64,000 nt of DNA, from positions 55,294 to 119,293 of the forward strand of contig NZ_VUYQ01000009.1 in the NCBI RefSeq assembly GCF_008711155.1. The letters are read 5' to 3'. Positions within the stretch are counted from its first letter, which is position 1, and each line of letters starts with the position of its first letter. Positions 27,007 through 35,757 of this stretch are shown here, piece by piece. This DNA comes from Dechloromonas sp. CZR5 (GTDB taxonomy: Bacteria; Pseudomonadota; Gammaproteobacteria; Burkholderiales; Rhodocyclaceae). A program made the translations under genes and the position numbers. The notes below the pieces were generated by a model, which had not been told where the DNA came from, made no database searches, and saw only the letters and a list, made by a program, of their open reading frames with translations.

Positions 27007-27972
27007 ATGTCGATGAAAATACAGAACACGCCCAACCGGGCGGCTTTCGACGTCCAGTCGGCGCAGGATTTGCGCAGCCAGTTCGCCAAGAATCCGCAGG
27101 AAGGGCTGAAGGCGGCTGCGCAGCAGTTCGAGACCATGTTCCTGCAGATGGTCATGAAGAGCATGCGCGATACCGTACCGGACGACGGCATGCTCAACAG
27201 CGAGCAATCGAAGTTCTACACCAGCCTGCTCGACCAGCAGATGGCGCAGAACCTTTCGTCCAATGGAAAAGGCGTCGGATTCGCCAAGTTGATCGAGCAG
27301 CAACTGGGGCGCACGATGGTCGGCAATGCCCCGGAGGGCGATGCGCAGGGGGCGGCAAACGCTGCCGCCGGCGACTTGCCGCTTGCCGCTTCCGATGGCC
27401 GCCATCTGCAGTACAAAACGGTGCTCGGCAATCTGCCGACTTCCGCGGCATATCCACGTGCCAATGCGACGGCTGCACCAGCTGCCGCAACGGAGATGCC
27501 GGCCAATTCGAAAGAGTTCGTCAATCGGGTGTGGCCGTATGCGGTCGAGGCTTCGCGCTCGACCGGCGTTCCGCCGCAGTTCCTGGTTGCCCATTCGGCG
27601 CTGGAAAGCGGTTGGGGGCGCTCGGAAATACGTCGCGCCGACGGCTCGCCCAGTTACAACCTGTTCGGTATCAAGGCCGGCAAGAACTGGAACGGTGCGA
27701 CGGCGGATACGACGACGACGGAGTACGTCAATGGTCAGCCGCAGCAGTCGGTCGAGCGTTTTCGGGCTTACGGCTCGTACGAGGAGGCTTTCCGCGATTA
27801 CGCCAATCTGCTGCGTAACAACGCGCGCTTCGGTGCGGTGATCGGGTCGCAGGATGGCACGGAGTTTGCGAAACGTTTGCAGCAGGCTGGCTACGCCACC
27901 GATCCGATGTATGCCGACAAGTTGTCGCGCATTATCAATGGCCCCGCATTGCGGCAGGCACTGATCGGTTGA
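27007..27972 (+). CDS. flgJ: Rod-assembly protein and peptidoglycan hydrolase FlgJ
   Basis: Bifunctional rod cap. The 321 residues contain an N-terminal rod-binding domain (about 20-115, FETMFLQMVMKSMRDTVP) and a C-terminal glucosaminidase domain (about 165-315, HSALESGWGRSEI with the likely catalytic Glu; YNLFGIKAG). The frame is open far upstream through flgI in another frame, but homology begins at the ATG at 27007, nine bases after the flgI stop. Confidence 0.95.
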   Translation: MSMKIQNTPNRAAFDVQSAQDLRSQFAKNPQEGLKAAAQQFETMFLQMVMKSMRDTVPDDGMLNSEQSKFYTSLLDQQMAQNLSSNGKGVGFAKLIEQQLGRTMVGNAPEGDAQGAANAAAGDLPLAASDGRHLQYKTVLGNLPTSAAYPRANATAAPAAATEMPANSKEFVNRVWPYAVEASRSTGVPPQFLVAHSALESGWGRSEIRRADGSPSYNLFGIKAGKNWNGATADTTTTEYVNGQPQQSVERFRAYGSYEEAFRDYANLLRNNARFGAVIGSQDGTEFAKRLQQAGYATDPMYADKLSRIINGPALRQALIG

Positions 27973-27980
27973 TGGCTTCC

Positions 27981-28007
27981 TAAACTTTACGGTAGTTTGG
28001 CCGTTAA
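27981..28007 (+). promoter_or_regulatory. Sigma28 promoter of flgK-flgL
   Basis: TAAACTTT, 11 bases, then GCCGTTAA, in the gap between flgJ and flgK, a close match to the sigma28 consensus. It would give flgK and flgL FliA-dependent expression on top of the flgB operon transcript. Confidence 0.82.
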
Positions 28008-28025
28008 CCTCCTAGAGGTGACATG

Positions 28026-30014
28026 ATGGGTACAGGAATTTTCAGCATCGGAGTCAGTGGCATCGCGGCAGCGCAGATGGGCTTGCTGACGACCGAACAT
28101 AACGTGGTGAACGCCAATACGCCGGGCTACAGCCGTCAGACGACGACGCAGGCGACCAACATCGCGGTCAATACCGGTGCCGGCGCGATGGGGCAGGGTG
28201 TCCATGTGCAGACCGTCAAGCGGATGTACGACAGCTACGTCAATTCCCAGGTCAATACCGCCCAGACCCAGGTCAGCCAGCTGGATTCCTTCTACAGTGA
28301 AATCAGCCAGATCGATAACCTGCTGGCCGACCCCAATGCCGGCTTGTCGCCCGCACTGCAGAGCTTTTTTGCCGGTGTCCAGCAGGTTGCGTCGAATCCG
28401 TCGCTCCTGCCGGCCAGGCAGTCGATGATCAGCAGTGCGCAGACGCTGGTGGGCCGTTTCCAGGACATCCAGAGCAAAATCGGCGAAATTGCCGATGAGG
28501 TCAATGGTCGTATCACGGATGCCGTGAGCGAAATCAATGCCTATGCAGCCCAGATCGCCGACGTGAATCAGCGGATCGTGGTTGCCGAAGCTGCCTATCA
28601 ACAACCGGCCAACGACCTGCTCGATCAGCGCGATCAACTGGTCAGCGAACTCAACAAGCGAATCCGGGTGCAAACGAGCACCAATTCCAATGGCAGCTAC
28701 AACGTCTATATCGGCAACGGCCAGCAGCTGGTTGTCGGCTCGCAGGTGATGCAGCTGACGGCCACCGCCTCGACCTCCGATCCATCGAAGATCGTTGTCG
28801 GCCTGAAAACCAATAGCGGAACGCTCCAGATGCCGGATTCGCTGATTGTCGGCGGGCAATTGGGCGGCTTGGTCGATTTTCGCAATCGCTCCCTGGATTC
28901 GGTAGGAAACGAGCTGGGACGCATCGCCGCATCCGTGGCGCTTACCTTCAATGCCCAGCATGAGCTTGGTCAGGATTTGCAGGGCAATATTTTGGGGAAT
29001 GCCGGATTTGTCGGCAATTTCTTTTCGATACCGTCTCCCATGGTTTTGCCGAACGCGGGCAATACGGGGACGGGCGCCGTGTCGGCAAGCCTTGCCGCAC
29101 CGAGCAATTCCGGGAATTTTTATACCAATCTGACCAACAGCAACTATCAGGTGGCTTTCGGTGCCGCCGGCGCGTACACCATCACGCGCCAGAGCGACGG
29201 GCAGCTGGTTGGCAGCGGTAGCGGTGCCGGTTCGGTTACTGTGGATGGCGTAGCGATCACCATTGGTGCGGTCGGCAACAATGGCGATACCTTCGTGATC
29301 AAGCCGGTGGCCGATGCGGCGATGACGATCAGTGTCGACGGCCGGATTGCCGCCGACCCGCGTCTGGTTGCCGCTGCCGCACCGGTTCGTACGGCTCCGG
29401 TCCAGACCAATACCGGTTCGATGACCATCTCGCAAGGCAGCGTCGCGACCGGCTACAGCATGGCGGGATTGCCGGTGACGCTGAGCGCGACGGCGACCAC
29501 GCTCAACGGCGTCCCTGGGACATGGACGGCTGTCTATTCGGACGGTACGAGTTCGGCGCCGAGCTCCGGTAACATCCCGTTGACTGCTGGCGCGGCAACC
29601 CTGGCGAAGATCACCTTCAACGGCATGAGCTTCGATATCAAGGGAAGCCCGGCAGCCGGCGACCAGTTTACGGTGCAGCAGAATACGGCAGGTGTTCAGG
29701 ACGGCCGGAATGCGGTGCTGTTTGCCAAGCTGCAGACGCAGAACACCGTCTCCGGCGGCACGGCAACCTACCAGGCGGCCTTTGCTCGTCTGGTGGCCGA
29801 TAACGGCATCATGACCCGAGAAACCAAGGTCAAGATGGATGCGCAAACTTCCGTGCTCAAGCAGGCGCAATCGGCGCGTGAGGCACTTTCCGGGGTCAAC
29901 CTGGACGAAGAGGCCGCTGAGATGCTGAAGTTCCAGCGTGCCTACCAAGCATCTTCCAAGATACTGGAGGTCGGTAATCAGCTGTTCGATACCATCCTGT
30001 CGCTTGGCAGATAA
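28026..30014 (+). CDS. flgK: Hook-filament junction protein FlgK (HAP1)
   Basis: First hook-filament junction protein, 662 residues, longer than the E. coli protein (about 547) because of an enlarged central domain rich in Gly, Ser and Thr (about 330-570). N-terminal ISVSGIAAAQMG-type axial motif (GVSGIAAAQMGLLTTEHNVV) and C-terminal LDEEAAEMLKFQRAYQASSK are clear. ATG 28026 is preferred to 28023 because AGAGGT is better spaced. Confidence 0.95.
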   Translation: MGTGIFSIGVSGIAAAQMGLLTTEHNVVNANTPGYSRQTTTQATNIAVNTGAGAMGQGVHVQTVKRMYDSYVNSQVNTAQTQVSQLDSFYSEISQIDNLLADPNAGLSPALQSFFAGVQQVASNPSLLPARQSMISSAQTLVGRFQDIQSKIGEIADEVNGRITDAVSEINAYAAQIADVNQRIVVAEAAYQQPANDLLDQRDQLVSELNKRIRVQTSTNSNGSYNVYIGNGQQLVVGSQVMQLTATASTSDPSKIVVGLKTNSGTLQMPDSLIVGGQLGGLVDFRNRSLDSVGNELGRIAASVALTFNAQHELGQDLQGNILGNAGFVGNFFSIPSPMVLPNAGNTGTGAVSASLAAPSNSGNFYTNLTNSNYQVAFGAAGAYTITRQSDGQLVGSGSGAGSVTVDGVAITIGAVGNNGDTFVIKPVADAAMTISVDGRIAADPRLVAAAAPVRTAPVQTNTGSMTISQGSVATGYSMAGLPVTLSATATTLNGVPGTWTAVYSDGTSSAPSSGNIPLTAGAATLAKITFNGMSFDIKGSPAAGDQFTVQQNTAGVQDGRNAVLFAKLQTQNTVSGGTATYQAAFARLVADNGIMTRETKVKMDAQTSVLKQAQSAREALSGVNLDEEAAEMLKFQRAYQASSKILEVGNQLFDTILSLGR

Positions 30015-30025
30015 GGAGAAAGCCC

Positions 30026-30985
30026 ATGCGTGTCAGTACCTCGATGATTTTCACTAGCGGCAAGCAGGGTATCCAGGACCGGCAGTTCGATCTGTACAAG
30101 ACCCAGAACCAGCTATCCACCGGACGCCGTGTGTTGACACCGGCCGATGACCCGATTGCCGCTTCGGAGGCGCTCAAGGTCGAGCAATCCAGAGGGGTCA
30201 CCACCCAGATGCTCGACAACCAGAACACGGCCCTGTCTTCCCTGACCTTCCTGGAGGGAACGCTGAGCAGCGTGAACAACGAACTCGACGCGATCTTCGC
30301 CCGGGCGAGCGATGCGGGAAATCCGACCTACAGTGCGTCGGATCGCGGCATGCTCGCCGCCGAGTTGAAGAAGCGCATGCAGAATCTGGTCAGCCTGGCC
30401 AACACGCAGGACGGTACCGGCCTGTATATCTTTGCCGGCTTCAAGGCGACGACGCAGCCCTTCCAGAACAATGTGGGTGCGACCCAACCCTACGCGCTGG
30501 GTGGCGGGACCCTGGTCAATTACAACGGTGATGCCGGGCAGCAGTCGCTGCTGGTTTCCCAGTCTGCCGAAATGCCGATCAGCGAGAACGGCCTCGATGT
30601 GTTCATGCGCGTCAAGGATGCTTCAGGCAATGTCGTTGGCCGGAGCGTCTTCGACAGCTTGCAGAACATGATCGACATTCTCGATCCGACCAGCGGCGTT
30701 CCCTATACGGCCGCCACTTACAACCAGGCCATTGGCGACCTGCGTTCGGCCATTTCCCATGTGGCCAATGTGCGCGCCACGGTCGGCGCCCGCCAGAACT
30801 CTCTGGAGACGTTGATCGAGGGCAGCAAGGATCGCAACCTGCAGTACACCCAGCGCCTTTCTGATTTGCAGGATCTCGATTACACCGAGGCCATTTCGCG
30901 GTTCGCCAACTACAAGATGCAACTCGAAGCCGCGCAAACGACCTTCAAGGAAATCAGTCAGCTGAGCTTGTTCAACATCCTATGA
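30026..30985 (+). CDS. flgL: Hook-filament junction protein FlgL (HAP3)
   Basis: Second junction protein, 319 residues. It starts MRVSTSMIF with TQNQLSTGRRVLTPADDP (flagellin-like D0/D1) and ends with the AQTTFKEISQLSLFNIL terminal helix. AAGGAGA precedes the ATG. It is followed by a lipoprotein gene overlapping by four bases. Confidence 0.96.
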   Translation: MRVSTSMIFTSGKQGIQDRQFDLYKTQNQLSTGRRVLTPADDPIAASEALKVEQSRGVTTQMLDNQNTALSSLTFLEGTLSSVNNELDAIFARASDAGNPTYSASDRGMLAAELKKRMQNLVSLANTQDGTGLYIFAGFKATTQPFQNNVGATQPYALGGGTLVNYNGDAGQQSLLVSQSAEMPISENGLDVFMRVKDASGNVVGRSVFDSLQNMIDILDPTSGVPYTAATYNQAIGDLRSAISHVANVRATVGARQNSLETLIEGSKDRNLQYTQRLSDLQDLDYTEAISRFANYKMQLEAAQTTFKEISQLSLFNIL

Positions 30986-31440
30986 AAACAAGAGTTCTAG
31001 TGGGGATGGCCGTGTGCGTCGCCTTGGTGGGTTGCACCAATACCGGCAGGACAGGGGGCTCGCCGCTGATTCCCGATCAGGCCATTCGCCTGACCGCGCA
31101 CACTTCGGTTTCGTTGACGACCTTGCTGGTGGGGGCCGCGATCTATGCCTACTACGATCCGCTGGCGCCGAACTGGGAGATCGAGGAGGAGCGGCTGGAC
31201 GACGAGACCTATCGGTTCTCGATGAAGATGAAGCGCTACCATACCGGCGGCTCGGGCGAATCGATACAGATACTCAAGCGCCGAGCCAATCAGATACAGC
31301 GCGAGCAGGGGTTTGGCGGATACCAGATTCTCGAATACAGCGAAGGTATCGACTCGCAGACAATCGGCGCCCGGCGCGTTGCCGAAGGAACGATCAAGCT
31401 GGTCAAGCCCCAGCAGGCCGACTCGTTCATGCTGAACTGA
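30982..31440 (+). CDS. Unknown lipoprotein encoded at the end of the flg operon
   Basis: I do not recognise the family. The 152-residue precursor has a lipoprotein signal peptide with lipobox ALVGC (Cys near residue 18), a hydrophobic patch (LTTLLVGAAIYAYYDPLAP, about 45-65) and a charged C-terminal half. It overlaps the flgL stop by ATGA, so it is translationally coupled to the flagellar operon. A role in the envelope part of the flagellum or in stress is possible but unproven. Confidence 0.8.
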   Translation: MKTRVLVGMAVCVALVGCTNTGRTGGSPLIPDQAIRLTAHTSVSLTTLLVGAAIYAYYDPLAPNWEIEEERLDDETYRFSMKMKRYHTGGSGESIQILKRRANQIQREQGFGGYQILEYSEGIDSQTIGARRVAEGTIKLVKPQQADSFMLN

Positions 31441-31469
31441 GCGTTACGGTTTTCCGGGAACCATAACGC
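31441..31469. terminator. Hairpin between convergent lipoprotein gene and fliR
   Basis: GCGTTA-C-GGTT pairs with AACC-A-TAACGC around a seven-base loop, directly after the lipoprotein stop and overlapping the fliR stop. It has no T-run; the convergent position suggests a bidirectional terminator. Confidence 0.5.
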
Positions 31470-32229
31470 CGAGCATCGCTTCGAGTCCGACCTGGAAAAT
31501 GCCCTGGAACGGCGGCGCCAGGTAATTCAGGCTGATGGCCAGGATAAGGAAGCCTCCGATCAGGGTGAGCGGGAAACCCAGTGCGAAAAGATTGAGTTGC
31601 GGTGCGGCCCGCGTCAATACGGCCAGTGCGACGTTGGTGATCATCAGCGCCGCCATGATGGGCAGGGACAAGAGCAGCCCTGCGGAAAATATCTTGCTGC
31701 CGAGTTCGGCAATGTTCAGCCAGGAGCCGGCACCGACGGGCACGTTGCTGATCGGAATGGCCGAAAAGCTTTGGGCCAGGGTCGCGAGATAAAGCAGGTG
31801 TCCGTTCAGCGACAGGAACAGCAGCAAGGCGACCAGGTTCATGAATTCCGCGATGACGGGGGTTTGCGAGGCGTTCAAAGGATCATAGAAGGTCGCAAAA
31901 CCAAGCCCCATCTGGCTGCCAATGAATTCGCCCGCGAACAGGAATGCCGTAAAGACAATCTTCGCGGCGAAGCCCATACCGATACCGATCAACATCTGCT
32001 GAGCCATGATCCATAGTCCGGCTGGCGAAGCGGGCTGCACTTCCGGCATTGGCGGCAAACCGGGGGCGAGGGCGACGGTAATCGCAATGCCGATGGTCAA
32101 TCGAATACGCTTGGGTACGCCGGCTGTACTCCACAACGGAGCCGTCGCGATGAATCCCAGGATGCGACTCAGCGGAAAGATGAAGGCAACGATCCAGGCA
32201 TCGATCTGGCCGGAAGCGATGCTGATCAT
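31444..32229 (-). CDS. fliR: Flagellar export protein FliR
   Basis: Inner-membrane component of the export core with FliP and FliQ. The 261 residues have about six membrane segments and the FliR/SpaR-type motifs (FIFPLSRILGFIATAPLW, GLGFATFYDPLN). Last gene of the fliF-fliR operon. Confidence 0.95.
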   Translation of the reverse strand: MISIASGQIDAWIVAFIFPLSRILGFIATAPLWSTAGVPKRIRLTIGIAITVALAPGLPPMPEVQPASPAGLWIMAQQMLIGIGMGFAAKIVFTAFLFAGEFIGSQMGLGFATFYDPLNASQTPVIAEFMNLVALLLFLSLNGHLLYLATLAQSFSAIPISNVPVGAGSWLNIAELGSKIFSAGLLLSLPIMAALMITNVALAVLTRAAPQLNLFALGFPLTLIGGFLILAISLNYLAPPFQGIFQVGLEAMLGVMVPGKP

Positions 32230-32232
32230 GGA

Positions 32233-32502
32233 TTAGCCGATGAGTTGGGGAATGCTGCCGAACAGGCGCTGGATATAGTCGATCAGGTACTGCAGCATCC
32301 ACGGGCCGGTCAGCAGCAAGACGACAAACATGGCAACCAGCTTGGGAACGAACTGCAAGGTCGATTCGTTCAGCTGCGTTGCGGCCTGAAAGATGCTGAT
32401 GATCAGGCCGACGACCAGGGCGGTGACGAGCAGCGGTGCCGAAATCAGCAGGGTTACCTCGATCGCCTGGCGGCCAATCTCCATGACGGTCCCCGGCGTC
32501 AT
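32233..32502 (-). CDS. fliQ: Flagellar export protein FliQ
   Basis: Small two-helix export protein, 89 residues, with the invariant VGLIISIFQAATQLNE motif and LTFVPK-like segment (LQFVPKLVAMFVVLLLTGPW). It overlaps the fliP stop by ATGA. Confidence 0.96.
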   Translation of the reverse strand: MTPGTVMEIGRQAIEVTLLISAPLLVTALVVGLIISIFQAATQLNESTLQFVPKLVAMFVVLLLTGPWMLQYLIDYIQRLFGSIPQLIG

Positions 32503-33245
32503 GGCGAAAAGCTCTGGACCAGTGAGCCGATGATCAGGTGCCAGCCGTCGACCAGAACGAAGAGCATCAGCTTGAACGGCAGAGCGACCATGACCGGAGA
32601 CATCATCATCATGCCCATCGACATCAGCAGGCTGGCGACCACCATGTCGATCACCAGGAAGGGAATGAACAGGATGAAACCGATCTGGAAGGCAGTCTTG
32701 AGTTCGCTGATGACAAAGGCCGGGATCAGTATGCGCAGCGGCGTGTCCTCTGGCTTGTCGATCTTGTCAATCTTCGCGATGCCGGCGAACAGTGCCAGGT
32801 CGGCTTCGCGGGTCTGCTTGAGCATGAAGCCGCGCATTGGTGCTGCAGCCCTCTCGGCAGCCTGCATGACGTTGATCTTGTTTTCCGACAAGGGAAGATA
32901 GGCTTCCGTATAAACCCTGTCGAGTGCCGGGCTCATAATGAAGAAGGTCAGGAATAAGGACAGCCCGACGATGATCTGGTTGGGGGGGGTGGTTGGCGTA
33001 CCCAGCGCATGGCGCAGCAGGGAGAGGACGATCACGATGCGCGTGAAGCCGGTCATCATCAGCACGGAGGCCGGGATGAAGGTCAGCGCCGTCATCAACA
33101 GCAGTGTCTGGATCGTCAGCGAATAGGTCGTTCCGCCGCCGGCGGCCGGTGCGCTGGTGATTGCCGGAAGGCCGCCCGTGGCCTGAGCCAGCGCCAGTCC
33201 GGCGGGAAGCAAGAGCAGGAGCGAGGCGAGCAGGCGTTTAATCAT
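32499..33245 (-). CDS. fliP: Flagellar export protein FliP
   Basis: Export-core membrane protein, 248 residues. It has a cleavable signal peptide (MIKRLLASLLLLLPAGLALA), the FliP signatures FTRIVIVLSLLRHALGTPTT and LFLTFFIMSP, and the C-terminal MGMMMMSPVMVALPFKLMLF. ATG 33245 gives the signal peptide; the frame is open further upstream but that part overlaps fliO without homology. Confidence 0.96.
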   Translation of the reverse strand: MIKRLLASLLLLLPAGLALAQATGGLPAITSAPAAGGGTTYSLTIQTLLLMTALTFIPASVLMMTGFTRIVIVLSLLRHALGTPTTPPNQIIVGLSLFLTFFIMSPALDRVYTEAYLPLSENKINVMQAAERAAAPMRGFMLKQTREADLALFAGIAKIDKIDKPEDTPLRILIPAFVISELKTAFQIGFILFIPFLVIDMVVASLLMSMGMMMMSPVMVALPFKLMLFVLVDGWHLIIGSLVQSFSP

Positions 33246-33642
33246 GTTGTGAGCGATTGGCGACGGTTTGCAGCCACTGGGCAAAAGGTTTTTCGGCCGA
33301 GGCGGAGGATGTTGCGTCCGGGAGGCTGCCCTTGTCCATACGGTGCAGTGTACGAATCTGGCCAGGAACGATGCCGATGACCAGCCAGTCATTGCCAACT
33401 TCGAGCAGCACGATTCGCTCGCGAGGGCCTAGCGCCACGCCACCGATGACCTTCATGCCGGCCTGTCCGAAGCCTTTGCCGCCGGAGACCTTGCGTGCCA
33501 GCCAGGCCGTTGCAGCCAGCAGGGCGACGATAAGGGCCAGGGCGAAGCCGGCCTGGATATAGGTCCCTGACGAGATGCCCGGTTGAACGGCTTCGCCGGC
33601 TTGGGCTGCGGCAGGAAGGAGCAGAATTAGGGTGCGTAACAA
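33238..33642 (-). CDS. fliO: Flagellar export assembly protein FliO
   Basis: Short protein (134 residues) helping FliP ring assembly. It has an N-terminal signal-like segment, one strong membrane helix (GFALALIVALLAATAWLARK) and a cytoplasmic part with the FliO pattern GPRERIVLLEVGNDWLVIGI. It sits between fliN and fliP and overlaps fliP. Confidence 0.9.
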   Translation of the reverse strand: MLRTLILLLPAAAQAGEAVQPGISSGTYIQAGFALALIVALLAATAWLARKVSGGKGFGQAGMKVIGGVALGPRERIVLLEVGNDWLVIGIVPGQIRTLHRMDKGSLPDATSSASAEKPFAQWLQTVANRSQHD

Positions 33643-33701
33643 GGCGGGTTTCGCTAGCGGAGATCGTAGCCCGCTATCTTAATCGAAACTCCGCAGCGCG
33701 T

Positions 33702-34145
33702 TCAGCGATTGAGCTTACGCATCCGTTCGGATGGCGTGATGATGTCGGTCAGGCGGATACCGAACTTGTCATTGACCACGACGACCTCGCCCTGGGCGAT
33801 CAGGGTGCCGTTGACCATGACATCCATGGGTTCGCCGGCCATGGCATCGAGTTCGACGACCGAACCATGGGCAAGCTGCAACAGGTTCTTGATGGTGATC
33901 TTCGTGCGGCCCAGTTCGACCGTGATCTGAACCGGAATGTCCAGGATCATGTCGAGTTCGTTCATCATGCCGGCATTGCCGCTGTTGCCGCCGAATGAGG
34001 GGAAAATGTTCGCCGGCTGGGCATTGACCGGCTCGGCCGGGGCGTCGGAAACGGTCTGCTCGGCCATGGCGGCAGCCCAGTCGTCTTCGCTGATCTGGCC
34101 TTCGTCGGCGGCGTTACTCTCGATGTTTTCCATTTCGTCAGCCAT
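33702..34145 (-). CDS. fliN: Flagellar motor switch protein FliN
   Basis: C-ring component, 147 residues. An acidic N-terminal stretch of about 60 residues is followed by the SpoA domain (DIPVQITVELGRTKITIKNL, GSVVELD, GEPMDVMVNGTLIAQGEVVV). Overlaps the fliM end by eight bases. Confidence 0.96.
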   Translation of the reverse strand: MADEMENIESNAADEGQISEDDWAAAMAEQTVSDAPAEPVNAQPANIFPSFGGNSGNAGMMNELDMILDIPVQITVELGRTKITIKNLLQLAHGSVVELDAMAGEPMDVMVNGTLIAQGEVVVVNDKFGIRLTDIITPSERMRKLNR

Positions 34146-35154
34146 TGTTTTCTCCTGGTGCCGGTTCCGCGTGGGCGGTTTCCGGCGAGGCGGCGATGAA
34201 TCGCTCGACCTTCAAAGCGTATTGACCATTCTGCTGGCCGTAGGTGCACTCCATGAGCGGAACGCTGTCGACCAAAGCCTCGATCTTGTCCGGGATGTGC
34301 AGGGGAATGACGTCACCGGCCTTGAGTCTGAGTATCTGTCCCAGCGATACCTTGCCTGAGCCCAGCATGGCTACGATTTCAACCTCGGCACCTTGCAGTT
34401 GCTTGCGCAGGGTGCCGATCCAGCGCTTGTCCGAGGACAGCTGGTCGCTTTGCATGGTGCTGTACAGGAGGTCGCGGATAGGCTCCAGCATCGAATAGGG
34501 GAAGCAGATGTGCATGTCGGCCGTTGCGCCACCGAACTCAAGCGTAAAAGTCGTGGAAACCACGATTTCCGACGGAGTGGCGATGTTGGCAAACTGCGAA
34601 TTCATCTCCGAGCGGATGTATTCGAAGCTCATGTCGTAGACGGGTTTCCACGACTTGCTGTATTCGGTGAAGACTACATTGAGCAAGCCCTGGATGATGC
34701 GTTGCTCGGTTGCCGTGAAATCCCGCCCTTCGACGCGCGTATGGAAGCGACCATCGCCACCGAACATGTTGTCGACCACCAGGAAGACCAGATTCGGGTC
34801 GAACACGAAGAGTGCCGTGCCCCGCAAGGGCTTGGCGACGACGAGGTTCAGGTTGGTCGGTACGACGAGGTTGCGGATGAACTCGCTGTATTTCTGGACG
34901 CGAATCGGGCCGACCGAGATTTCCGCGTTCCGGTGCATGTAGTTGAACAGGCCGATACGCAGGTAACGGGCAAAGCGCTCATTGACCAGTTCCAGGGTCG
35001 GCATCCGGCCGCGGACAATCCGTTCCTGGGTGCCGATGTTGTAGGCGCGAACCCCCCCGCCTTCACCTGTGCTGTCCTCAGGTTCGTCAGTCTCGCCGGT
35101 GACGCCCTTGAGTAGGGCGTCAACCTCATCCTGGGAGAGAAAGTCGCCTGCCAT
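34138..35154 (-). CDS. fliM: Flagellar motor switch protein FliM
   Basis: C-ring protein receiving CheY-P. The 338 residues begin with the CheY-binding peptide (FLSQDEVDALLKGV), then the CheC-like middle domain (VNERFARYLRIGLFNYMHRN, CFPYSMLEPIRDLLY), and a C-terminal SpoA domain. The partner CheY is encoded at 7.9 kb. Confidence 0.97.
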   Translation of the reverse strand: MAGDFLSQDEVDALLKGVTGETDEPEDSTGEGGGVRAYNIGTQERIVRGRMPTLELVNERFARYLRIGLFNYMHRNAEISVGPIRVQKYSEFIRNLVVPTNLNLVVAKPLRGTALFVFDPNLVFLVVDNMFGGDGRFHTRVEGRDFTATEQRIIQGLLNVVFTEYSKSWKPVYDMSFEYIRSEMNSQFANIATPSEIVVSTTFTLEFGGATADMHICFPYSMLEPIRDLLYSTMQSDQLSSDKRWIGTLRKQLQGAEVEIVAMLGSGKVSLGQILRLKAGDVIPLHIPDKIEALVDSVPLMECTYGQQNGQYALKVERFIAASPETAHAEPAPGENNG

Positions 35155-35160
35155 GGCTCC

Positions 35161-35727
35161 TTACTGGATGATGAAAGAGGTGAAAAGGACGGACTTGACC
35201 GGACCTTCGGAAGCCGTGATCTCGCCTTTCTTATTCTTCTTGGGCGGTTCAATGACCGAATTGATCTCTTCCTTGAGCGCTTCGGCCAGCTTCTCTTTGC
35301 CTTCCTTCGGCAGCAGTTCCGAGGCTTTCTTGGAAGAGAGCAACAAGGTGATGTTATTGCGAATTTTGGGGGTCAATGCCTTGAGTTGCGGGTCAGCGGT
35401 CGCATCTTCGAGTTCGAGCGAAAGGATCACCTGCAGGTATTGATCGCCGGTTTCAGGAACCAGGTTGACCGTGAACGGGTCGAGATTGACAAAGACCGGA
35501 GCGGCGTGCGCTTCTTTCTTTTTGTCCTTTTTCTTGGGCTTGGCGGTTTCTTCGGCGACTTCCTCGTCGCCTTCCTCGTGATCGCCCTTCTTGAGCAGCA
35601 TGAAGGCCGCGCCACCGCCGGCCAGGACAACCACCAGAACAACGGCCAAGATGATGATCAACAGTTTTTTGCTTTTTTTCGGAGCGACTTCTGCCCCTTC
35701 TTCCGCTGGCTTGGCATCCTTGGCCAT
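35161..35727 (-). CDS. fliL: Flagellar basal-body protein FliL
   Basis: Stator-associated single-pass membrane protein, 188 residues. It has a cytoplasmic Lys-rich start, a membrane helix (LLIIILAVVLVVVLAGGGAA), a highly charged acidic/Lys-rich linker, and a periplasmic FliL domain (VNLDPFTVNLVPETGDQYLQ). Located directly upstream of fliM. Confidence 0.94.
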   Translation of the reverse strand: MAKDAKPAEEGAEVAPKKSKKLLIIILAVVLVVVLAGGGAAFMLLKKGDHEEGDEEVAEETAKPKKKDKKKEAHAAPVFVNLDPFTVNLVPETGDQYLQVILSLELEDATADPQLKALTPKIRNNITLLLSSKKASELLPKEGKEKLAEALKEEINSVIEPPKKNKKGEITASEGPVKSVLFTSFIIQ

Positions 35728-35757
35728 GTTCTCTCCTGTCTAGAGTTTCCTTGTCCG

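Noticed and set aside
27987..29948. 653-codon open frame on the minus strand
   Set aside because: Antisense to flgK with no motif; rejected as a shadow.
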